Positions 52,221-60,453 of a stretch of 64,000 nt of DNA are shown piece after piece (within the stretch, counting starts at the first letter, position 1; each line of letters begins with the position of its first letter). The stretch is from Streptomyces sp. SPB162 (GTDB taxonomy: Bacteria > Actinomycetota > Actinomycetes > Streptomycetales > Streptomycetaceae): assembly GCF_029504575.1 (NCBI RefSeq), contig NZ_JAQFII010000001.1, forward strand, positions 3,231,001 to 3,295,000, read 5' to 3'. The notes below the pieces were generated by a model. That model did no database searches and was not told the origin of the DNA. It was given only the letters and a program-made list of their open reading frames with translations. The translations under genes were made by a program, and so were the position numbers.

Positions 52221-53780
52221 ATGGAACGACGCGAAGTTCTCAGGTTCACGGCACTCGCGGGAGCCGCCGGAGTGTTCACGCTGGCCCCGGTGACCTTCGC
52301 CGGAGCCGGGTCGGCGAGCGCTTCGGACGGCGCGGGCGCCTCGGACGGCGCCCCCGCGGCCGAGGAGACCCGAACGGTCACCGGGCACCTGCCCACCGGC
52401 GTGGCGGACTTCGTCTACCTGCCGGTGAACGTGCCGCACGGGGTCCGCGAGATCGCCGTCTCGTACACGTACGACCGGCCGGCCGTCCCCGTCGGAACCG
52501 TCGGCAACGCCTGCGACATCGGCATCTTCGACCAGCACGGCACCGCTCTCGGCGGCAGGGGCTTCCGCGGCTGGTCCGGCGGCGCCCGCACCGAGTTCGC
52601 GATCAGCGCCGAGCAGGCCACGCCGGGCTATCTCGCGGGGCCGGTCTCCGCCGGCACCTGGAACGTCGTCCTCGGCCCGTACACCGTCGCTCCCCAGGGG
52701 CTGGACTACTCCGTCACCGTCACCCTGCGGTACGGGCCCCAGGGCACCACCCCGGCGCCCGTCTACCCACCGCGGCACGCCAAGGGGCGCGGTCGCGCCT
52801 GGTACCGCGGCGACTGCCATCTGCACACCGTCCACTCCGACGGGAAGCGCACCCCGGCGGAGGTCACCGCCGCCGCGCGGGCCGCCGGGCTCGACTTCAT
52901 CAACACCAGTGAACACAACACCACGTCCGCGCACCCCGTCTACGGGCCCCTCGCCGGCGACGACCTCCTCGTCCTCACCGGCGAGGAGATCACCACCCGC
53001 AACGGCCACTACCTGGCCGTCGGCACGGACCCCGGCGTCTGGTTCGACTGGCGCTACCGCGCCCGCGACGACGCGTACGCGCGGTTCGCGCGCAAGATCC
53101 GTGGGGCGGGCGGGCTCGTGGTGCCCGCCCATCCGTACGGGATCTTCCCCGCGAGCCAGTGGAAGTTCGGCTACGACCAGGCGGACGCCATCGAGATCTG
53201 GAACGGCCCGTGGGGCCCGGACGACGAGCTCTCCCTCAACACCTGGGACAACCTCCTTACGGCGTCCACGCGCGACGGTCACTGGATCCCCGCCATGGGC
53301 AACTCCGACGCGCACCGCGAGCCGCAGGTCGTCGGCCTCCCCCAGACGGTCGTCCTGGCGGACCGCCTCGACCGTCCCTCCCTGCTCGCGGGCATCCGCG
53401 CGGGCCGCTCCTGGCTCGCGGAGTCCTCCGCCGTCCAGCTCGCCTTCACGGCCACCGGGCCGCACGGGGAGCACGCGGGGATCGGCGAGCGGCTGGTCGT
53501 ACGGGCGGAGGACGTGGTGACGGTGCGGCTGGAGGTGTCGGGGGTGCCGGACGCGGGAGGCGTGTTCGGGGCGCAGGTGCGGTTGATGACGGACGAGGGC
53601 CAGATGTACGCCACACAGCTTCCCCCCTCCGGGGTGGGTTCGGTCGAGTGGCGCACGACGGCGTCGCTGGCCGCGTACGTACGGGCGGAGGTACGGCACC
53701 CGGTGACGGACGGCGGGGCGAGCGGGCTGCCCGGCGCGGCGGCGGCACTGACGAACCCCATTTGGCTGGACGTCCGGTAG
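52221..53780 (+). CDS. Exported PHP-domain metallohydrolase (CehA/McbA family)
   Basis: 519 residues. N-terminus [21 protein letters not shown] is a Tat-type signal (RRExLRF) with Ala-rich h-region. An Ig-like beta region covers about residues 50-180. The PHP domain follows, with metal ligands in [14 protein letters not shown] (about 195), [19 protein letters not shown] and MGNSDAH. CehA-like members hydrolyse carbamates or phosphoesters. Start ATG 52221 with AGGAGG 8 nt upstream. Divergent from the frameshifted LLM gene. Confidence 0.9.
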   Translation: MERREVLRFTALAGAAGVFTLAPVTFAGAGSASASDGAGASDGAPAAEETRTVTGHLPTGVADFVYLPVNVPHGVREIAVSYTYDRPAVPVGTVGNACDIGIFDQHGTALGGRGFRGWSGGARTEFAISAEQATPGYLAGPVSAGTWNVVLGPYTVAPQGLDYSVTVTLRYGPQGTTPAPVYPPRHAKGRGRAWYRGDCHLHTVHSDGKRTPAEVTAAARAAGLDFINTSEHNTTSAHPVYGPLAGDDLLVLTGEEITTRNGHYLAVGTDPGVWFDWRYRARDDAYARFARKIRGAGGLVVPAHPYGIFPASQWKFGYDQADAIEIWNGPWGPDDELSLNTWDNLLTASTRDGHWIPAMGNSDAHREPQVVGLPQTVVLADRLDRPSLLAGIRAGRSWLAESSAVQLAFTATGPHGEHAGIGERLVVRAEDVVTVRLEVSGVPDAGGVFGAQVRLMTDEGQMYATQLPPSGVGSVEWRTTASLAAYVRAEVRHPVTDGGASGLPGAAAALTNPIWLDVR

Positions 53781-53790
53781 GACCCCGGCG

Positions 53791-55530
53791 TCACACCGTC
53801 GGCACGGATGCCGTGTCGCGGCCCGACCGCAACACCGTCCCCGGGACGGCGCCCGTGATCTCGTCGTCCCTGATCGTCTCGACTCCGTTGACGCGGACGG
53901 AGACGATGCCGATCGCCCGGGAGTCGAGGCGGGGGCTGTTGCCGGGGAGGTCGTGGACGAGGGTGGCGGTGCCGGCGTCGATGCGGGCGGGGTCGAAGAG
54001 GACGAGGTCGGCGTGGTAGCCCTCGACGAGCCGGCCCCGGTCGCGGAGGCCGAAGAGCCGGGCGGGGTCGTCGGTGAGCATGCGGACGGCCTGTTCCAGC
54101 GGGACCAGCCGGCGGCCGCGCAGGCAGTCGCCGAGGAAGCGCGTCGTGTAGGGGGCGCCACACATGCGGTCGAGGTGGGCCCCGGCGTCGGAGCCGCCGA
54201 GCAGGACGTCCTCGTGCTCCCACGTGCGGGCGCGCAGGGCCCAGCTGTCCGGGTCGTTGTCGGTGGGCATCGGCCACAGGACGGTCCGCAGGTCATCGTT
54301 GGCGCAGATCTCGACGATGGTCTCGAACGCCTCCTGCCCGCGTTCGGCGGCGATGTCCTTGACGACCCGGCCGCTCACACCGGCGTTGGCCTCGGAGTAC
54401 GTGTCGCCGATGACGTAGCGGCCGAAGTCCGCGAGGCGGCGGAAGACGCCGGCCTCCGGACTGTTGGCGCTGCGCAGCATCTCGGCGCGGACGGCCGGGT
54501 CGCGAAGCTCGGCGATCCGCTGCGGGACGGGCAGGTTGAGGATCGCGCCCCAGCCGGGGATGAGGTTGAGTGCGCAGAACGTGCCGAGGGACATGTTCAT
54601 CGGCGTGAGGATCGGCATCGTGAGGGCGACGATGCGGCCGCCGGCCTTGCGGGCGCGTTCCGACGCGGCGAGCTGGCGCGGGACGCGGGCCGGGACGGCG
54701 GCGTCGATGGTGAGGACGTTCCAGTTCAGGGGGCGTCCGGCGGCCGCGCTCATGTCCACGAAGAGGTCGATCTCCTCGTCCGCGAACTGGTCGAGGCAGC
54801 CCGCGACGATCGCCTCGAGCTGGGTGCCCTCGTGCTCGCCCACCGCGCGCGACAGCGCGATCAGCTCGTCGCGGCCCGCGTGCCGGGAGGCGACGGGCGC
54901 GCCGTCGCCGTCGGAGTGGGTGGACGACTGCGTGGTGGAGAGCCCCCAGCCGCCGGCGGCCATGGACTCGTGGAAGAGCCGGAGCATCTCGCTCAGCTGC
55001 TCCTCGGTGGGCTGTCCGCCGACGGCGTCCGGTCCCATGACGTGCCGGCGGAGCGCGCAGTGGCCGACCATGAAGCCCGCGTTGACGGCGATCCGTCCTT
55101 CGAGGGCGTCGAGGTAGTCGCCGAACGAGGACCAGGTCCAGTCGACGCCCTCCTCCAGGGCCTTCAGCGACATGCCCTCGACCTTGGACATCATCCGGCG
55201 CGTGTAGTCGGCGTCCTCGGGGCGGGCGGGGTTGAGCGGGGCGAGGGTGAAGCCGCAGTTGCCGCCGGCGATGGTGGTGACGCCGTGGTTCATGGAGGGG
55301 GTGGCGAAGGGGTCCCAGAACAGCTGCGCGTCGTAGTGGGTGTGCGGGTCGACGAAGCCGGGGGTCAGGACGAGACCCGTGGCGTCCTCCTCGGTCCGCG
55401 CGCGTTGCGTGACGGTGCCGGGTTCGGTGATGGTGGCGATCCTGCCGCCGCGCAGACCGACATCGGCGGTGTACGCGGCGGCTCCCGTGCCGTCCACCAC
55501 GGTGGCGCCCTTGATCAGGTGGTCAAGCAT
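53791..55530 (-). CDS. N-acyl-D-amino-acid deacylase/amidohydrolase family protein
   Basis: 579 residues of the metal-dependent amidohydrolase superfamily. Motifs in order: LIKGATVVDGTG, FVDPHTHYDAQLFWDP (metal-binding HxH), the D-aminoacylase block GVTTIAGGNCGFTLAPL, and near the end GGSDAGAHLDRMCG with the catalytic Asp. The C-terminal GRLVEGYHADLVLFDP belongs to the composite domain. Start ATG 55530, with GGTGA upstream. It follows the LLM gene on the same strand (160-bp gap), downstream of regulon box 3. In this context it probably hydrolyses an amide or lactam intermediate, not a D-amino acid derivative specifically. Confidence 0.9.
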   Translation of the reverse strand: MLDHLIKGATVVDGTGAAAYTADVGLRGGRIATITEPGTVTQRARTEEDATGLVLTPGFVDPHTHYDAQLFWDPFATPSMNHGVTTIAGGNCGFTLAPLNPARPEDADYTRRMMSKVEGMSLKALEEGVDWTWSSFGDYLDALEGRIAVNAGFMVGHCALRRHVMGPDAVGGQPTEEQLSEMLRLFHESMAAGGWGLSTTQSSTHSDGDGAPVASRHAGRDELIALSRAVGEHEGTQLEAIVAGCLDQFADEEIDLFVDMSAAAGRPLNWNVLTIDAAVPARVPRQLAASERARKAGGRIVALTMPILTPMNMSLGTFCALNLIPGWGAILNLPVPQRIAELRDPAVRAEMLRSANSPEAGVFRRLADFGRYVIGDTYSEANAGVSGRVVKDIAAERGQEAFETIVEICANDDLRTVLWPMPTDNDPDSWALRARTWEHEDVLLGGSDAGAHLDRMCGAPYTTRFLGDCLRGRRLVPLEQAVRMLTDDPARLFGLRDRGRLVEGYHADLVLFDPARIDAGTATLVHDLPGNSPRLDSRAIGIVSVRVNGVETIRDDEITGAVPGTVLRSGRDTASVPTV

Positions 55531-55690
55531 GGTCGATCTCACCTCTCCGGTTGCGTGAAGTCCTGCGGACGTGGTTGCGCCTCCGGTCCTGACAGGGTCG
55601 GCAGGCCGCTGCCGTACGACACCCTGTCCCGGCCGGAGGCGCGGGGCGGCGGTCCGGGAAGACGCCGCCCCCGCTTCGTGGACCGTGTCC

Positions 55691-56818
55691 CTACTGCCCT
55701 GCCGCCTGGCGGAAGCGCGTGGTGCGGTGCACCGGGTCCGTGTCGATCTTCGGGATGACGTGTTCGCCGATGAGCTTGATCGTGTTCATCGTGTCCTCGT
55801 ACGAGATCCCGATCGGCAGACCGAAGGAGAGCTGGTCCGCGCCGGCCTGCTCCCAGCGCTTGCACTGCGCGGTGACCTCGTCCGGGTCGCCGCAGATCAT
55901 CAGCTCCTCGGCGATGAGGAGTTCGATGATCTCCTCGCTGTACTCGGGGAGCAGCTCGGGCCACTCGGGGATGCCCTCGGGCCGGGGGAAGGTGTCGTGG
56001 TAGCGGAAGACCAGCGACTGCAGCCGGTTCAGACCACCGCCGACGGCGATCTCGACCGCCTTGGCGTGCGTCTCCGCGCAGATGGCGGTGGACGTCACCA
56101 TGACGTTGTCGTTGACGAAGTCGCCGATCGGCTCCGCTTCCCGAATGGCCGTCTTGTACTGCTCCAGCACCCACTCCATGTCGGAGACCTTCTGGACGCT
56201 GAAGCCGAGCACCCCCAGCCCCTTCTTGGCGGCCATCGCGTACGAGGAAGGCGATCCGGCGGCGTACCACATGGCCGGGTGGGACTTCCCGTACGGCTTG
56301 GGGAAGATCTTGCGCGGCGGCAGTGACCAGTGCTTCCCCTGGAACCCGACGTACTCGTCCTGGAGGAACATCTTGGGGAACTCGGCGATCGTCTCTTCCC
56401 AGATCTCCTTGGTGTGGTTCATGTCGGTGATGCCCGGCATGAACCCCAGGATCTCGTGGCTGCCCGCCCCGCGCCCGGTCCCGAACTCGAAACGGCCCTG
56501 CGAGAGGTGGTCGAGCATCGTCACCTTCTCGGCGACCTTCACCGGGTGGTTGACCGGGGCGAGCGGGTTGAAGATGCCGGAGCCGAGGTGGATACGGTCG
56601 GTGGCGTGGGCGAGGTAGGCGAGGAAGACCTCGTTCGCCGACAGGTGCGAGTACTCCTCCAGGAAGTGGTGCTCGGAGGCCCAGGCGTACTTGAAGCCGG
56701 ACTTGTCCGCCTGGATGACGTACTCGGTCTCCTCCATCAGCACCTTGTGCTCCGCCTGGGGGTCGACCGCGGACCGCGCCACAGGCACATATCCCTGTAC
56801 AAAGAGCCCGAATTCCAA
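55691..56818 (-). CDS. LLM-class flavin-dependent oxidoreductase (alkanal monooxygenase-like)
   Basis: 375 residues, bacterial luciferase-like TIM barrel: MEFGLFVQGYVPV, KYAWASEHHFLEEYSHLSAN, LGSGIFNPLAPVNHPVKVAEKVTMLDHLSQGRFEFGTGRGAGSHEI. These are typical of two-component FMNH2-dependent monooxygenases acting on aldehydes, terpenoids or similar substrates. Start TTG 56818 with a weak GGTGA site. Regulon box 3 ends 26 bp upstream. It forms a unit with the downstream amidohydrolase gene. Confidence 0.92.
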   Translation of the reverse strand: MEFGLFVQGYVPVARSAVDPQAEHKVLMEETEYVIQADKSGFKYAWASEHHFLEEYSHLSANEVFLAYLAHATDRIHLGSGIFNPLAPVNHPVKVAEKVTMLDHLSQGRFEFGTGRGAGSHEILGFMPGITDMNHTKEIWEETIAEFPKMFLQDEYVGFQGKHWSLPPRKIFPKPYGKSHPAMWYAAGSPSSYAMAAKKGLGVLGFSVQKVSDMEWVLEQYKTAIREAEPIGDFVNDNVMVTSTAICAETHAKAVEIAVGGGLNRLQSLVFRYHDTFPRPEGIPEWPELLPEYSEEIIELLIAEELMICGDPDEVTAQCKRWEQAGADQLSFGLPIGISYEDTMNTIKLIGEHVIPKIDTDPVHRTTRFRQAAGQ

Positions 56819-56843
56819 GGAGGTTCACCGTCCCGAAGTATTT

Positions 56844-56858
56844 CTGACGCTCCGTCAG
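56844..56858. promoter_or_regulatory. Regulon box 3 (CTGACG-CTC-CGTCAG)
   Basis: Perfect 6-3-6 palindrome, extended to 17 bp by flanking T/A, 26 bp upstream of the LLM start at 56818. A weaker relative CTGATG-ATG-TGTCAG lies at 56900-56914. Confidence 0.88.
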
Positions 56859-56934
56859 ATACGAACGACTCTGGCACCGCCCCGGCGGAGCGTCAATACC
56901 TGATGATGTGTCAGATTGAGCGCCGGGAGGCCGG

Positions 56935-57717
56935 CTAGAAGACCGAGATCCCGGCGAGCCAGCCGCCGTCGATCACGAACGGCTGCCCGGTGATGTACGA
57001 GGAGTCGTCGCTGGTCAGGAACAGTGCGAGCTGCGCCACCTCGGCAGGCTGCCCGATCCTGCCCATCGGCAGGAGCTTCTTGTAGAACGCGTCCAGCGCC
57101 GCCGAGGACTCCGCGAGGTCGGAGTCCGGGTCGAGCTGGGCCGGGTTGGACATGGGGGTGTCGATGGCGCCCGGGCACATCGCGTTCACCCGGATCCCCT
57201 TGGCCGCCACCTCCATCGCCGCCACCCGCGTCATCCCGACGATCGCCGCCTTCGTCGCGGCGTACGACGTCAGCAGGGCCATCCCGCTCAGCGCGGTGTA
57301 GGAGGCGGTGTTCACGATCGTGCCGCCGCCGGCCGCCTCGATGGCGGGGATCGCCGTTCGCATCCCGAGGAACGCGCCCACCTGGTTGACCTGCACCACC
57401 AGCTGGTACTCCTCCAGCGGGGTGCTCGCCAGCTCGTTGAAGCGCAGGATCCCCGCGTTGTTGACGAGGCCGTCGAGCCGGCCGAAGGCCTCGGTCGTCG
57501 CGGCGACGGCCGACGTCCACTCGTCCTCGCGGCCCACGTCCAGGTGGACGTAGCGCGCGCTGTCCCCTATCTCCTTGGCCAGCGCCTCGCCCTGCTCGTC
57601 GAGCACGTCGGCCAGGACGACGTTCGCCCCCTCGGCGGCGAACAGCCGCGCCTCCTGCTCGCCCTGCCCGCGCGCGGCGCCGGTGATCAGCACCACACGC
57701 CCGTCCAGCTTGCCCAT
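56935..57717 (-). CDS. Short-chain dehydrogenase/reductase (3-alpha/20-beta-hydroxysteroid dehydrogenase-like)
   Basis: 260-residue classical SDR: LITGAARGQGEQEARLFAAEG (TGxxxGxG), NNAGI, Ser in TASYTALSGM, YAATKAAIVGMTRV, and the cofactor specificity residue D in LADVLDEQ, which favours NAD. The GARGQGE variant and the motif order are common in hydroxysteroid and terpene alcohol dehydrogenases. Start ATG 57717. It is downstream of the F420-type LLM gene on the same strand (82-bp gap with repeats), in the unit governed by box 4. Confidence 0.92.
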   Translation of the reverse strand: MGKLDGRVVLITGAARGQGEQEARLFAAEGANVVLADVLDEQGEALAKEIGDSARYVHLDVGREDEWTSAVAATTEAFGRLDGLVNNAGILRFNELASTPLEEYQLVVQVNQVGAFLGMRTAIPAIEAAGGGTIVNTASYTALSGMALLTSYAATKAAIVGMTRVAAMEVAAKGIRVNAMCPGAIDTPMSNPAQLDPDSDLAESSAALDAFYKKLLPMGRIGQPAEVAQLALFLTSDDSSYITGQPFVIDGGWLAGISVF

Positions 57718-57757
57718 GTGTGTCCCCTTGGTCGTGGTTCTCTGAGGTGCGGAACGG

Positions 57758-57811
57758 GTGCGGCTACGCGTCCGGGTGCGGCTACACGTCCAGGTGCGGC
57801 TACGCGTCCAG
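57758..57811. repeat. Three 18-bp tandem repeats covering the stop of the LLM gene
   Basis: GTGCGGCTACGCGTCCGG, ...ACACGTCCAG and ...ACGCGTCCAG at 57758-57775, 57776-57793 and 57794-57811. Each unit carries the CTA that reads as stop TAG on the minus strand, giving three successive in-frame stops (HLDA*, PHLDV*, PHPDA*). Confidence 0.95.
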
Positions 57812-58720
57812 GTGCGGCGCGACGTCGGCGGCGAACGCCTCCATCTGCTCGATCAGCTCGCCCCTGCTCCGGCTCCGGAAGCGGACCTGGATCTGCCCGA
57901 CCCCCATCGCCGGGTACTCCCGCAGGCTCGCCGCCAGCGCGTCCGGCTTGCCGTGCAGCGTCCGCCGCCCGACCTCCCACGTCGGATCCCCGATGTGGAG
58001 CGGCTCGGCGATGGCGCCGATCTCGATCGGCGTGGTGACGCCCGCCGCCTCGCGCAGTTCCCTGATCCGCGCGATCTGCCGCGGCAGCTTGTCGCGCGGG
58101 TCTCCCTGCGGCAGCCATCCGTCGCCCCGGACCGCGGCCCGGCGCACGGCGGCGGGCGACGATCCGCCGACCCAGATCGGCGGCCCGTCCGGCTGGGCGG
58201 GGCGGGGACGCTGCCCGAGGCCGCCGAAGTCGAAGAACTCACCGTGGTGCTCCGGGTACTCCTCGGCGAAGGCCGCCCGCAGCGCGTCGATCGTCTCGTC
58301 CAGCACGGGGCCGCGCCGCGCGAAGTCCGCACCGACGGCGTCGAACTCCTCCTGCACGTGGCCGGCCCCGACCCCGAGGATCAGCCGGCCGCCGGAGAGG
58401 TGGTCGAGCGTCGCGTACGCCTTGGCGGTGATCAGCGGGTGGCGCAGGCCGGCGACGGCGACGTGGCTGAGCAGCCTGACGTTCGTCGTGACGGCGGCGA
58501 GGTAGGCGAGGGTCGCCACCGGGTCGTACCAGGTGGTGCTCATCGCGTCGGCCAGACGCCGCGGGATGGCGACGTGGTCGCACGAGGCGATGTAGTCGAA
58601 CCCGCACCGGTCGGCGGCCCGTGCGATCTCCACGAGGTCGGCGGGACCGGCCTCCCGTTCCCACGGCTCGGCGTAGATCGTGCTCAGCGATTGGACGGGC
58701 AGTTGCATCCCGTAACGCAC
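57800..58720 (-). CDS. LLM-class F420-dependent oxidoreductase
   Basis: 306 residues: MRYGMQLPVQSLSTIYAEPW, FDYIASCDHVAIPRRL, the F420-type block [33 protein letters not shown], and GPPIWVGGSSPAAVRRAA. The pattern matches probable F420-dependent LLM enzymes of actinobacteria rather than FMN luciferases. Start GTG 58720. Regulon box 4 lies 131 bp upstream with a long hairpin in between. Co-directional with the SDR that follows. Confidence 0.9.
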   Translation of the reverse strand: MRYGMQLPVQSLSTIYAEPWEREAGPADLVEIARAADRCGFDYIASCDHVAIPRRLADAMSTTWYDPVATLAYLAAVTTNVRLLSHVAVAGLRHPLITAKAYATLDHLSGGRLILGVGAGHVQEEFDAVGADFARRGPVLDETIDALRAAFAEEYPEHHGEFFDFGGLGQRPRPAQPDGPPIWVGGSSPAAVRRAAVRGDGWLPQGDPRDKLPRQIARIRELREAAGVTTPIEIGAIAEPLHIGDPTWEVGRRTLHGKPDALAASLREYPAMGVGQIQVRFRSRSRGELIEQMEAFAADVAPHLDA

Positions 58721-58760
58721 GGCGCGGCTCTCCCTTGGTCGACGGGGTGGGCCCGGGACG

Positions 58761-58812
58761 CGTCCTCAAGGCGGCGCCTGCCCGGCGGGCGGACGCCGCC
58801 GCCTTGAGGACG
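58761..58812. other. Long hairpin in the leader of the LLM-SDR unit
   Basis: Perfect 16-bp stem CGTCCTCAAGGCGGCG / CGCCGCCTTGAGGACG with a 20-nt loop, located between regulon box 4 and the GTG start. Could act as an attenuator, mRNA stabiliser or REP-like repeat. Confidence 0.75.
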
Positions 58813-58850
58813 GGCCCCGGCGGCCCGACCTTCGCGGCCCATCGTCGTAT

Positions 58851-58865
58851 CTGACGGGGCGTCAG
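58851..58865. promoter_or_regulatory. Regulon box 4 (CTGACG-GGG-CGTCAG)
   Basis: Perfect 6-3-6 palindrome, 131 bp upstream of the LLM start at 58720. Confidence 0.88.
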
Positions 58866-58996
58866 TAAAGGGGTACGCGGGCTTTTCTGCGGGGCTGCCG
58901 CTACCGGCGGCGTACAACCTCCCGCGCCCCCAACGGGCCGACACGTCACCACGGCCGAAGGCCCCAGTACGCGCACCCGACATCAGGAGCACCCAC

Positions 58997-59191
58997 ATGC
59001 AGCACCGGCTACCCTCCGTCGCCGCGGCCGTGCTGCCGGTGGGCATCGCGGGCCGCACCGGGCCGGCACCCGCTTCCGCCCCCGCCCACGCCCACACCCC
59101 GGGAGTGATCCTCCGGGAGTTGATCCCCCCGCAGGCTCATCCCTCCGGGTCGCGGGCCCCGATCAGCCCGCCCAGAGACCGTCCGGGGTGA
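58997..59191 (+). pseudogene. Possible remnant of a secreted cupin-type protein
   Basis: A frame of 64 codons with AGGAG upstream and a signal-like start (MQHRLPSVAAAVLPVGIAG), then ASAPAHAHTPGVILRELIPP. This last part resembles the entry of small secreted cupin proteins of Streptomyces, but the cupin domain is absent. The frame runs into the 3' end of the convergent amidohydrolase gene. Probably a decayed leftover; translation uncertain. Confidence 0.35.
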
Positions 59192-60380
59192 GGCCGAGGA
59201 GGTCGATCGCGTTGCCGCGGACGATCCGGTCGACGACGTCCGGGGCCAGGTGCCCCATCTGCGCCTCACCGACCTCCTTCGACTTGGGCCAGGTGGAGTC
59301 GGAGTGCGGGTAGTCCGTCTCGTACAGCACGTTGGCCACACCGATGGCGTCAAGGTTCCGCAGGCCGAACGCGTCGTCGAAGAAGCACCCGTAGACGTGC
59401 TCGGCGAACAGCTCGGACGGCGGCCGGAACACCTTGTCGGCCACTCCGCCCCAGGCCCGGTTCTCCTCCCAGACCACGTTCGCGCGCTCCAGGATGTACG
59501 GGATCCAGCCGATCTGGCCCTCCGCGTACATGATCTTCAGGTTCGGGAAGCGCTCGAACTTGCCGGACATCAGCCAGTCGACCATCGAGAAGCAGCAGTT
59601 GGCGAAGGTGATCGTGGATCCCACCGCCGGCGGCGCGTCCGCCGAGGTGGACGGCATCCTGCTGGACGAGCCGATGTGCATCGCGATGACGGTGCCGGTC
59701 TCGTCGCAGGCCCGCAGGAACGGGTCCCAGTCGTCGGTGTGGATGGAGGGCAGCCCCAGGTGCGGCGGGATCTCCGAGAAGCAGACGGCCCGCACCCCGC
59801 GCGCGGCGTTCCTGCGCACCTCTGCCGCGGCCAGTTCGGCGTCCCAGAGCGGGACGAGGGTGAGCGGTATGAGGCGCCCGTGCGCGTCGGGGCCGCACCA
59901 CTCCTCCACCATCCAGTCGTTGTACGCCCGCACCCCGAGCAGCCCCAGCTCCCGGTCCTTGGCCTCGGTGAACGTCTGGCCGCAGAACCGCGGGAAGGTC
60001 GGGAAGCAGAGCGCGGACTGGACATGGTTGACGTCCATGTCGACCAGCCGCTCGGGAACGCTGAAGGACCCCGGGCGCATCTGCTCGTAGGTGATCACCT
60101 CAAGCTTGATCTCGTCCCGGGAGTAGCCGACGGCGGTGTCGAGGCGGGTCAGCGGACGGTGCAGATCCTCGTAGATCCACCAGTCGCCGATCGGCCCCTC
60201 GTCGCCCCGCTCCCCCATGACGGGGGCGAACTTGCCCCCCAGGAAGGTCATCTCCTTCAGGGGGGCGCGGACGACGCGCGGGCCGATGTCGCGGTACTTG
60301 GACGGGAGCCGGTCCCGCCAGACGTTGGGGGGCTCAACCGTGTGGTCGTCCACCGAGATGATCTTCGGGAAGGTCTCCAT
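59163..60380 (-). CDS. Amidohydrolase-2 family metal-dependent hydrolase
   Basis: 405 residues of the TIM-barrel amidohydrolase-related family (ACMSD-like). N-terminal PKIISVDDHTVEPPNVWRDRLP is the common actinobacterial start; the later blocks MHIGSSS, CFSMVDWLMSGKFERFPNLKIMYAEGQIGWIPY and YETDYPHSDSTWP carry the metal-site His and Asp (ETDYPHSD). Relatives hydrolyse or decarboxylate ring-cleavage products. I use ATG 60380 (METFPKII); GTG 60386 is an alternative. Regulon box 5 ends about 20 bp upstream, close enough for a leaderless or short-leader mRNA. Confidence 0.92.
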   Translation of the reverse strand: METFPKIISVDDHTVEPPNVWRDRLPSKYRDIGPRVVRAPLKEMTFLGGKFAPVMGERGDEGPIGDWWIYEDLHRPLTRLDTAVGYSRDEIKLEVITYEQMRPGSFSVPERLVDMDVNHVQSALCFPTFPRFCGQTFTEAKDRELGLLGVRAYNDWMVEEWCGPDAHGRLIPLTLVPLWDAELAAAEVRRNAARGVRAVCFSEIPPHLGLPSIHTDDWDPFLRACDETGTVIAMHIGSSSRMPSTSADAPPAVGSTITFANCCFSMVDWLMSGKFERFPNLKIMYAEGQIGWIPYILERANVVWEENRAWGGVADKVFRPPSELFAEHVYGCFFDDAFGLRNLDAIGVANVLYETDYPHSDSTWPKSKEVGEAQMGHLAPDVVDRIVRGNAIDLLGLTPDGLWAG

Positions 60381-60401
60381 GGGCACAACGGTAGCGCTGA
60401 T

Positions 60402-60416
60402 CTGACGATCCGTCAG
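60402..60416. promoter_or_regulatory. Regulon box 5 (CTGACG-ATC-CGTCAG)
   Basis: Perfect 6-3-6 palindrome just upstream of the amidohydrolase-2 gene; the downstream end of the acyl-ligase-like gene lies 38 bp away on its other side. Confidence 0.88.
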
Positions 60417-60453
60417 CTACGGTGACGGCGTGACCCCGCGCGGCGCGTGCTTC

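Noticed and set aside
55580..55600. CTGACAGGGTCGGCAG as a sixth regulon box before the D-aminoacylase gene
   Set aside because: Arms do not match CTGACG/CGTCAG and spacing differs; the gene is more likely read from box 3.
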